Below are positions 32,983 to 40,343 of a stretch of 64,000 bases of DNA, piece by piece. The notes beneath the pieces are model-generated. The model was not told the origin of the DNA. It did not search any database and was given only the letters and a program-made list of their open reading frames with translations. Each line of letters begins with the position of its first letter. The first letter of the stretch is position 1. The position numbers were made by a program, and so were the translations under genes. Origin of the DNA: Pseudomonas borbori (GTDB lineage Bacteria; Pseudomonadota; Gammaproteobacteria; Pseudomonadales; Pseudomonadaceae); the NCBI RefSeq assembly GCF_900115555.1, contig NZ_FOWX01000026.1:21051-85050 (forward strand). Reading direction: 5' to 3'.

Positions 32983-34941
32983 TCAATTAGTGCCAGATAG
33001 TTCGTAAGCCTCTATTGCAGAGTCTATGAAGTTCTTTATAGCGCTGAATTCTTCAGTTTTATTGAGTTTTTTAGTGTCTATTTCAAGTGACTTTTGTGTT
33101 AGGTCTTCCGGGAGGTGGAACTCGTAAGTGCTTCCGTCTTTGTCCCAGGCGTCAAGGGCCGTAAGCTTTTTCATTGTTGCACGGAATTTTGTGGCGGCGC
33201 GGTAGGGGGCGCTGGCATGTATATATACAGAGAATGTTTTGTATTCTTTTTCCCAAAATATTTCTATTTTGCTGATTGTTGGATTGTTGGTTTCATGAGT
33301 CAGTGTTCTGCTGCCGCTTTCTCCATGGCGGCGAATAGCATATTGATTTTCGGGTTCATCAAGTTCACTGTAGGGATACCCAGAGTCTTTCATGTAGTTA
33401 ATTATTTCTTGTGCAATAAGTCTGCAGTTATGCGTTACGCTATCTTCTCTGTTGCTTTTCTTTTTGTTTTGGGGTGGGAGGTCGGTGCTTGTGATGCTGA
33501 CGGAGTTTAATACTTCGCCAAGTATTTGAAAACCTTCGTTTCCTTCGTTTCCTTCGTTATTGCTTTTAATTGCTTCATTCAAGGTGTTGATTATATCCAA
33601 AATGTCTTCTGATTTATTTTTTAAGTATTGATGTTTCCCTGTTAAGGTGATTAGCGCTTTTTGCCATTCTGTTTCTGCATTTTTTCCATAAAGACTGATT
33701 TGTTCATCACTTGTGCTTTTGTCAATGCCCCAAGACTTTGATACGGCGGCAACATCCCAATTTAGAAAGTCGGAGTCGGCTAATAGTGCTTTATGAATGT
33801 CGGGGAAGTTTATCTGGATGCATACGATGATAAATTGTATTTTGATAAACAATTTTTCGTAGTCATCAGGTTTTTTTTGAAAGGTGCCGTTTTTTTTCTC
33901 TATTTTTAGAGTTGTTTTGTTGTCTTCTGATTGCTTAATTATCCTTAGGAGCGACATTGTATTAACTACACGCTTGACGCTGCGGGGAACACCTTCAGTT
34001 GCTTTCAGAACTACTTTAGCTAGAATGTTTTGGTCGTGAGTGTCTATATCGATGCCGAGTGTGTTGAAGAATTCTTTTAATAGTGGGGTGATATTTTTTT
34101 TGTAGGCAGCTGTTGGCATTGAAAATGGAATCTGGATGATTTTATCAAAATATTGGCGAAATTCTCTTTCATTCTCATGGTTTTTTTCGCCGAATTTTTC
34201 TCGTAAGCCTTTTATTATCACGTCATAATCAACAGCTAATACGGAGACTAGGCCTGGAATGTCGAAGATATTTTTCAATACGTCAAGTATTTCAACTGCT
34301 GTGTGCGGTTGGATCCTGTCAAGGTCGTCGACGAAAATGACAAAGCGCTGGATGCTTGTTCTGTCTATAACTTCTTGGGTGGCTCCGCAGAGGCTTTCGC
34401 GTAATTTTTTTAGGGTTTGCGATGGTTTATATTGGTCTTCCTGTTGATTTTGTTGAGAATCGCCACCTTCAACTCCTGCATAGCTGCGAACAGCAATTTT
34501 AGCCGCTTGTATGGCGATACCGCCTATTATTTTTCCGGCCTTTTGTAGGTGAGAATCTTCATTTAGGATTTTTTTCTTTAATTCAGGATTAATGCCGTCA
34601 TTGGATTTAATTTTATCCAGCATTTCACTGTGAACGCTTTCAAGTAGCGAGATCGCAATGTGGCCGCTTGCACCTGACGTGAACAGTGACTGCTGCCACG
34701 CGTTGACATTGATACAGATGCACTCCCCTGTGCTTTCCAACTCGCGTTGAAGCATATTGATCAAGCTGGTTTTCCCGCTGCCCCAACCTCCTTGGATACC
34801 AATGGTGATAGGCGCGTCGGCGATCTTGATAAACTCGACCAGCCCTTTGGCATACTGATTATTCTTGAGGGTGTCGTTATCGGCATTTAGCAGTGGCTGG
34901 TCACTGATGCAGCTTTTGATTATGGATTGTTGTTCGGACAT
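32983..34941 (-). CDS. Accessory operon gene 2: KAP family P-loop NTPase
   Basis: 652 residues. Walker A is ITIGIQGGWGSGKTSLINML (about 46-65) and the KAP-type Walker B is FVIFVDDLDRI (about 200-210, DDLDR). A typical downstream FRQYFDKIIQIPFSMPTAAY and PRSVKRVVNTMSLLR follow. KAP NTPases include PifA and QatA, which act against phages. The C-terminal 180 residues are unlike known domains. The coding sequence is strikingly AT-rich (about 35-42% GC by eye against about 60% around it), with poly-T tracts, indicating acquisition by transfer. It contains a 9-base tandem repeat coding for NEG units. No clear TM helix. Confidence 0.9.
   Translation of the reverse strand: MSEQQSIIKSCISDQPLLNADNDTLKNNQYAKGLVEFIKIADAPITIGIQGGWGSGKTSLINMLQRELESTGECICINVNAWQQSLFTSGASGHIAISLLESVHSEMLDKIKSNDGINPELKKKILNEDSHLQKAGKIIGGIAIQAAKIAVRSYAGVEGGDSQQNQQEDQYKPSQTLKKLRESLCGATQEVIDRTSIQRFVIFVDDLDRIQPHTAVEILDVLKNIFDIPGLVSVLAVDYDVIIKGLREKFGEKNHENEREFRQYFDKIIQIPFSMPTAAYKKNITPLLKEFFNTLGIDIDTHDQNILAKVVLKATEGVPRSVKRVVNTMSLLRIIKQSEDNKTTLKIEKKNGTFQKKPDDYEKLFIKIQFIIVCIQINFPDIHKALLADSDFLNWDVAAVSKSWGIDKSTSDEQISLYGKNAETEWQKALITLTGKHQYLKNKSEDILDIINTLNEAIKSNNEGNEGNEGFQILGEVLNSVSITSTDLPPQNKKKSNREDSVTHNCRLIAQEIINYMKDSGYPYSELDEPENQYAIRRHGESGSRTLTHETNNPTISKIEIFWEKEYKTFSVYIHASAPYRAATKFRATMKKLTALDAWDKDGSTYEFHLPEDLTQKSLEIDTKKLNKTEEFSAIKNFIDSAIEAYELSGTN
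33533..33559. repeat. Three tandem copies of a 9-base unit inside the KAP gene
   Basis: ccttcgttt repeated three times (the last unit ends in a) encodes Asn-Glu-Gly repeats on the minus strand. The unit length is a multiple of three, so copy-number change would alter the protein without frameshift. Confidence 0.85.
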
Positions 34942-34988
34942 TAAATACTCCTTGCAGATAGGGAAAATAAATAAAGGAAGGGCTGCAT

Positions 34989-35675
34989 CTAGCCCAATTC
35001 AGGCCATGCGCACTCAATCAACTCTTCGGTAATGTTTTCCGGATAACGCTTGTACTTGGCCCGTTGCATCAGGCAGATGCAATCCATCAGAGGTTCACCA
35101 TTGGTGCCGAGAGGCATTAATGGATTGAACTTAGACAGGGCGCTGGCAAAGGTCTCCAGCAACTCGTCTTGGTCGGCGGCATAACCTTCGAGGGTGAAGG
35201 CTATGGCTTCCATGATCGCCAGCTCGATCAGCAGGGAGGAGAGCCAGTCGACCGAATGCCGGTAGGCGAATACCCAGCGGGTTCGGTTGATCAGTAAGGG
35301 CGTCCAGAGGTTGGCGTCACGTGCACCGACCAGGCAACTGCTAATGATCACACCTTCGATCTTGCCGCCGTTCATCGCCACTTTCTCAAGAATGCTGCTG
35401 GCACGACCATTGGCGATGCTGGTTTCGCTGCCGTGAGCGCCTATGTAGAGAATCTGGCGTTTCTCGTGGGTTTTGGTCAGATCTAGAGACAGCGCTGCCT
35501 CGAACCCTCGGGTGTCATAGAAGGTCGAGTAGTAGATGTTGAAATGGTCATGCAGGCGTTCCAACCCCTGGAAAAAGGGTAGGGATGAGGCGCGGGTGGG
35601 GTTGTCTTTGGGCGTCCACCAGGGGGACTCAAGCAGCAAAAGTGCAAAATCATCAAGCATGATGTCCCTATCCAT
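34989..35675 (-). CDS. Accessory operon gene 1: caspase-like (CHAT-type) protease candidate
   Basis: 228 residues. Two motifs fit the clan CD protease dyad: KRQILYIGAHGSETSI gives catalytic His81 in a hydrophobic strand followed by HG, and KIEGVIISSCLVGA gives Cys114 after a strand ending SSC. Spacing and pattern match caspase/CHAT domains. An oxyanion-like Gly follows the His. The first gene of a six-gene operon, it begins 81 bases past the TAXI gene's end on the same strand. The start at 35675 is weakly supported; an ATG at 35660 with aggga before it is also plausible. Proteolytic activity and target are inferred only. Confidence 0.75.
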   Translation of the reverse strand: MDRDIMLDDFALLLLESPWWTPKDNPTRASSLPFFQGLERLHDHFNIYYSTFYDTRGFEAALSLDLTKTHEKRQILYIGAHGSETSIANGRASSILEKVAMNGGKIEGVIISSCLVGARDANLWTPLLINRTRWVFAYRHSVDWLSSLLIELAIMEAIAFTLEGYAADQDELLETFASALSKFNPLMPLGTNGEPLMDCICLMQRAKYKRYPENITEELIECAWPELG

Positions 35676-35756
35676 TTATTCCGTGCGGGAGGATTGATAG
35701 CACATTGCCTTTCTGGCGTCATTTATTCGTTGTGAATCAATCATTCACCGGGCGCT

Positions 35757-37100
35757 TCATGATTGAACCGTCGCGCTTGGCTCCCTCCTTTTCTGCAAGG
35801 TGTGCAGCCGCTCGATCACATAGCGCAAATGCACATGCAGCTCGTACAGCTCATTGGAGTAGGACAGCGGCACTTCGACCTTGGCCAGTTCGTCTTCCAG
35901 CTGTTCCAGGCGCTCGACTTCGGTGTCCAGGCGATCCGGCAGGGTGCCGGCATCGAGTTGCCGGTCGATCTCGCGCAGGTGCTTGTACCAGCGGTAGATG
36001 CGCGCGCGGATGCGCCAGCGATAGAGCGGGCCGACTGCCTTGAGCAGCGGGATCAGCACCACCAGCAGGGGAATCAGCAGGATGATGTAGCGGTCGGCCA
36101 ATGAGGCGATGCGAAACGGCAGGTAGCGTTGCAGCAGCGGCGGGCCGTTCTTGTAGTAGTGCTCGGCGTCGCCGGACAGGGTGAAGGTCCGCGGTTCGGC
36201 GCTGGGGAAGGCGCCGGCCTTGTCCAGCAGGGTGCCGTGCTTCATCACCTCGCGGCTGGCTTCGAGGAACAGCGGCACCAGGCCGGGATGGAAACCCCGG
36301 TTGATCACCAGGGTGGCGACCGGCGAGAGGGTGATGGTGGTCTGTGGCGGGCTGTTCTGCGCCAGGTTGAGCAGTCCTTCGTCGATGGTTACGCGCTTGA
36401 GAAATGGCAGGCGCGCCTCGTAGGCGGCGGCGCGGCGAAAGTTGGCCAGGCTCAGTTCGGGGTTGGCAGCCAGCTGTTGCACTCGGGTGTTTTCCGCCGG
36501 GCCGACGAAGAAGGCGGCGTCCAGCTCGCCGGTGATCAACGCGCTGGCGGCCTTGTTGCCGCCCAGGCTCTGCCAGGTAGTGGGGTATTGCCCGGGATCG
36601 ATCGCGTTGGCGTCGAGGATGGCCTCGGTTGCGGCTCGGGTGCCACTGCCTGCAGTGCCCAGGGCCAGGCGTAACGGCAGCAGGTCGGCGATACGATCGA
36701 GGCTGATGTCCCTGCGGTGGAACAGCCACAACGGTTCCTGATAGACCGCGCCCAGGCTGTGCAGGCGGGCATTGTCGGCGGCGTCGAGCTGGCGCTCCAG
36801 GCCGCTCTGCACCAGGGCGATCTCGACCTGGCTGTCTTCCGCCAGCAGCCGCTCGAGGTTGTCCCGCGAACCGGCGCTGGGCACCAGGGTCAGCTCGAAA
36901 CCCTGCTTGGCCAGCTCCTGCTTGAGCTTCTCGGCAAAGATCCGGTAACCGCCGCCCTCGGCGCCGGTGGCCATGCGCGCGCTCATCGGCGGCGGCGGGG
37001 CGACGAAATAGAACACCGCACCAATCAAGGCGGCCAGCACCGGGACTATCCACAGGTTGGCCAGGAGCATGATCTTCAGGTCTTTGAGCACGCGGTGCAT
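35757..37100 (-). CDS. Membrane-anchored TAXI-type binding protein
   Basis: About 447 residues starting at 37100 (aaaggaagcccc before the ATG). An N-terminal TM (LANLWIVPVLAALIGAVFYF) precedes a TAXI-family periplasmic binding domain (ARMATGAEGGGYRIFAEKLK; LALGTAGSGTRAATEAIL; GPAENTRVQQLAANPELSL). After about residue 340 there is a second TM region (YIILLIPLLVVLIPLLKAVG) and a basic, coiled-coil C-terminus of about 100 residues (YRWYKHLREIDRQLDAGTLP). No TRAP permease genes lie nearby. This layout suggests a fixed sensor or scaffold. It is the right-hand neighbour of the accessory operon. Confidence 0.85.
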   Translation of the reverse strand: MHRVLKDLKIMLLANLWIVPVLAALIGAVFYFVAPPPPMSARMATGAEGGGYRIFAEKLKQELAKQGFELTLVPSAGSRDNLERLLAEDSQVEIALVQSGLERQLDAADNARLHSLGAVYQEPLWLFHRRDISLDRIADLLPLRLALGTAGSGTRAATEAILDANAIDPGQYPTTWQSLGGNKAASALITGELDAAFFVGPAENTRVQQLAANPELSLANFRRAAAYEARLPFLKRVTIDEGLLNLAQNSPPQTTITLSPVATLVINRGFHPGLVPLFLEASREVMKHGTLLDKAGAFPSAEPRTFTLSGDAEHYYKNGPPLLQRYLPFRIASLADRYIILLIPLLVVLIPLLKAVGPLYRWRIRARIYRWYKHLREIDRQLDAGTLPDRLDTEVERLEQLEDELAKVEVPLSYSNELYELHVHLRYVIERLHTLQKRREPSATVQS

Positions 37101-37222
37101 GGGGCTTCCTTTCGACATTCTTTGCCCAAGGATAGAGGCAGGCGGCGTGCGCGGTCACTTTTGCCGGCGAATAGACGAAGGGATTGGCTGCAGGCGCGAA
37201 TGAATTCGCTCCTGCGGCCTGT

Positions 37223-38500
37223 TCAAATCGAAGGCGGTGTTTCGCCCAGCAAGCGACGCAAGCGCAAACTGCGCGCGCAATCGAGCAGCGCCAGCACGGC
37301 AAACAAGCCCAGGGCATACCAGGCGTCGCCGCCGAGCATGACCAGCACCAGGGCGCAGAGCAGCGTGCTGAGGCCGGCCAGCCAGCGCCAGACGCCGCGC
37401 AGCAAGACTGCGCCTGCGGCCATGCTCAGCAGGTAGATGACCACGAAGTTGCCGTTGGCGTAGCGGATCAGGTCGTCCACCGAGAGGTTGAGCAGGCCGG
37501 CCAGGCTGGCGCACAGGGCGCAGCTCAGCACCACCAGCAGCAGGGCGCGGGCGGGGACGCCGTGGTGGTTGCGCCGGGCCAGGAGAGCCGGCAGTTTGCC
37601 TTCGTCGGCCAGGCTCCAGATCAGCCGGGCGAAACCCTGGATATACACGTTCATCGAAGCGAAGCAGGCCAGGTAGCCGACCAGCGCGATCAGCCAGCGC
37701 GCGCGTTCGCCCAGCAACAGGTCGAACAGGCGCGGTAGCGAGGCGGCGTCGCTGTGCACATTACCGTAAGCCTGAAAACTCAGCACCGCCACCGAACAGG
37801 CCCAGTACACCAGGCCGGCGAGCAGTACGCCGAACAGCAGGGCCAGGGGGAAGTCGCGCGCGGGATTCTTGAACTCTTCGCCCATGTGGGTGAAGGCCTC
37901 GATGCCGACGAAGCACCAGAACATCACCCCCAGCGCGGCGGGCAGCAGGTGCCAGGAGCCCGCGATGGGCGGCAGCAGCGGCTGGCTGCTCAGGGGCAAG
38001 TCGCCGACCCACCAGATCAGCGCGACGCTGCCGACGATGGCCACGGCGATCAGGCCCTGCACCAGCCCCGAGGCCTTGGCCGGACGCTGGCCGAGCAGCA
38101 GGATGGCGCCGAGGGTGGCGAGCTGGATGGCCAGCACCTGGTTGCGACTCAAGTCGACCACGGCCTGCCAGAAGCCGCTGGCGATGTTCAGCGCCGCCGG
38201 CAAACCGACCGGCAACACGGCGAGGAACAGCAGGGCGCTGAGGCGCTCCATGCGCGGGCCGAAGGCACGGCCGATCAGGTGCGGCGCACCACCGGCATGG
38301 GGGTAGTGACGACCCAGTTGGGCGAAGGTGAAGGCGATCGGCAGGACCAGGGCGATGAGGATCATCCAGGCCCACAACGAGGCCTCGCCCGCCGCGGTGG
38401 CGGCCAGCGCCGGGACGACGAAAATCCCGGTGCCGAGCAGCGAGGTGCTCAGCAGGCCGATGCCTTGCAGCAGGCCCAGTTCTTGGTTCAGGCGGCTCAT
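37223..38500 (-). CDS. yjeH: YjeH-like amino-acid exporter (APC superfamily)
   Basis: 425 residues from the ATG at 38500, preferred to a longer frame because MSRLNQELGLLQGIGLLSTS is the family start. There are about 12 TM helices. The APC signature GLLSTSLLGTGIFVVPALAA (helix 1, GTGIF) and MFWCFVGIEAFTHMGEEFKN are visible. E. coli YjeH exports methionine and branched-chain amino acids. The divergent Lrp-type gene 128 bases away is the likely regulator. Function by homology. Confidence 0.88.
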   Translation of the reverse strand: MSRLNQELGLLQGIGLLSTSLLGTGIFVVPALAATAAGEASLWAWMILIALVLPIAFTFAQLGRHYPHAGGAPHLIGRAFGPRMERLSALLFLAVLPVGLPAALNIASGFWQAVVDLSRNQVLAIQLATLGAILLLGQRPAKASGLVQGLIAVAIVGSVALIWWVGDLPLSSQPLLPPIAGSWHLLPAALGVMFWCFVGIEAFTHMGEEFKNPARDFPLALLFGVLLAGLVYWACSVAVLSFQAYGNVHSDAASLPRLFDLLLGERARWLIALVGYLACFASMNVYIQGFARLIWSLADEGKLPALLARRNHHGVPARALLLVVLSCALCASLAGLLNLSVDDLIRYANGNFVVIYLLSMAAGAVLLRGVWRWLAGLSTLLCALVLVMLGGDAWYALGLFAVLALLDCARSLRLRRLLGETPPSI

Positions 38501-38628
38501 GTTGTATGCTCTGCTGTTTCGTTCGCCATGATAATCCGCCCGCCTGCCGCAGGATGCTGGCGAAGCGTCGGCTTTGTCCGACGAACTGGCGGAATTGACC
38601 GGCACATTGCCTTTATCCGAGAGCCCAA

Positions 38629-39048
38629 GTGGACAAGTTCGATCAGCAGATTCTCGCCCTGTTGCGCGCCGATGCGCGTATCCCCGTCAGCCGAGTCGCC
38701 CGCGAGGTCAACCTGTCGCGTTCGGCGGTGAGCGAGCGGATTCGCCAGCTGGAGCAGCGCGGCATCATCAGCGGCTACCACGCCCAGGTCGCTCCCCCGG
38801 CCGATGCCGGGATCAAGGCCTACCTGGAGTTGTTCTACCAGGGCGGGCGCTGCGAGAACTACGTCGAGCGCATGCGCAGCTTCAGCGAGGTGCGTCGCTG
38901 CAGCGGTATCAGCGGCGAGACCGACATGCTGGTGTATATAGAGGCGCCCTCGATGCAGCGCTTCAGCGAGATCCGCGGGGAGATCGAAAACTACCCCGGC
39001 ATGCAGAAGGTCAAGACCCATATGGTGGTCAAGGATTGGGCATTTTGA
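38629..39048 (+). CDS. Lrp/AsnC family regulator
   Basis: 139 residues, GTG start. The N-terminal winged helix (RVAREVNLSRSAVSERIRQL, about 22-41) is joined to an effector-binding RAM/ACT-like domain (AGIKAYLELFYQGG, GETDMLVYIEAPSM). It is divergent from the YjeH-like exporter, and a regulator next to an amino-acid exporter suggests control of that exporter by its substrate. Confidence 0.9.
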   Translation: MDKFDQQILALLRADARIPVSRVAREVNLSRSAVSERIRQLEQRGIISGYHAQVAPPADAGIKAYLELFYQGGRCENYVERMRSFSEVRRCSGISGETDMLVYIEAPSMQRFSEIRGEIENYPGMQKVKTHMVVKDWAF

Positions 39049-39122
39049 GCCGAGCCGACGACGCCTTGCCGGTTTTGCCCCCGCGACTCTTTCACAACCC
39101 CTCAGCCTGGTAGTCACCGCCC

Positions 39123-40343
39123 ATGCGCATCCTCCACACCTCCGACTGGCACCTCGGCCAGCACTTCATGGGCAAGACCCGCCAGGCCGAACACCAGGCC
39201 TTCTGCGTCTGGCTGATCGAGCAGGTACGCGTGCATGAGGTCGATGCGCTGCTGATCGCCGGCGATGTGTTCGACACCGGTGCGCCGCCCAGCTATGCCC
39301 GCGAGCAGTACAACCGCTTTATCGTCGAGCTGCGCGGCAGCGGTTGCGAGCTGGTGGTGCTCGGCGGCAACCACGATTCGGTGGCCATGCTCGGCGAGAG
39401 CAAGACCCTGCTGGCGCAACTGGATACCCGGGTGATCCCTGGCGTCTGCGCGGATCTGCGCGAGCAGCTGCTGGTACTCAAACAACGCGATGGCAGGCCC
39501 GGCGCGTTGCTCTGCGGCATTCCCTTTATCCGTCCGCGCGACGTGTTGCAGAGCCAGGCCGGACAGAGTGCGCAGGACAAGCAGCTGTCGCTGCAGCAGG
39601 CGATCCAGCAGCACTACCAGGCGCTGTATGCCCTGGCGCTCGGCATGCGCGCCGAGCTGGGCGGCGAGCTGCCGATCATCGCCACGGGGCATCTGACCAC
39701 GGTCGGCGCCAGCGCCAGCGAGTCGGTGCGCGAGATCTACGTCGGCAGCCTGGAGGCCTTCCCCACCAGCGCCTTCCCGCCGGCCGCCTATATCGCCCTG
39801 GGCCATATCCACCGGCCGCAGAAGGTCGGCGGCCTGGAACATATCCGCTACTGCGGCTCGCCGATCCCCTTGAGTTTCGACGAGGCCAGGCAGCAGAAGG
39901 AGGTGCTGCTGGTCGAGCTGGATGGCAGCGGCTTGCGCAGCGTTACCGCCCTGGAGGTGCCGCGTTTCCAGCCGTTGCTGTCCGTGCGCGGCTCGCTCAA
40001 GGAACTGCAGCAGGCGATTGCCGAGGCGGCGCAGCAGGGCAGCAGCGAGACCCCGGTGTGGCTGGAAGTGCAGGTGAGCAGCGATGACTACCTGAGCGAC
40101 CTGCAGCAACGCATCGCCGTGCTGTGCGAGGGCCTGCCGGTCGAGGTGCTGCGCATCCGCCGCGAGCGCGGCAACGCCGTGGCCACGTTACAGGGCCAGG
40201 CCCGGGAAACCCTGGACGAGTTGAGCGTGGAGGAGGTATTCGCCCAGCGCCTGAGCAGCGAAACCCTGGACGAGGCGCAGCAGGCACCCTTGCTTGCCTT
40301 GTACCGCCAGGTGGTCGGCGACCTGCGCGAGGGCGAGGCATGA
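39123..40343 (+). CDS. sbcD: Exonuclease subunit SbcD
   Basis: 406-residue Mre11-type phosphoesterase. The metal sites are all visible: ILHTSDWHLGQHFMG (residues 3-17), LIAGDVFDTG, VVLGGNHDSVAM, and GHIHRPQKVGG with IATGHLTTVG. With SbcC it cleaves hairpins and processes DNA ends. It overlaps sbcC by four bases (ATGA), so the two subunits are made together. Length and order are as usual. Confidence 0.96.
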   Translation: MRILHTSDWHLGQHFMGKTRQAEHQAFCVWLIEQVRVHEVDALLIAGDVFDTGAPPSYAREQYNRFIVELRGSGCELVVLGGNHDSVAMLGESKTLLAQLDTRVIPGVCADLREQLLVLKQRDGRPGALLCGIPFIRPRDVLQSQAGQSAQDKQLSLQQAIQQHYQALYALALGMRAELGGELPIIATGHLTTVGASASESVREIYVGSLEAFPTSAFPPAAYIALGHIHRPQKVGGLEHIRYCGSPIPLSFDEARQQKEVLLVELDGSGLRSVTALEVPRFQPLLSVRGSLKELQQAIAEAAQQGSSETPVWLEVQVSSDDYLSDLQQRIAVLCEGLPVEVLRIRRERGNAVATLQGQARETLDELSVEEVFAQRLSSETLDEAQQAPLLALYRQVVGDLREGEA

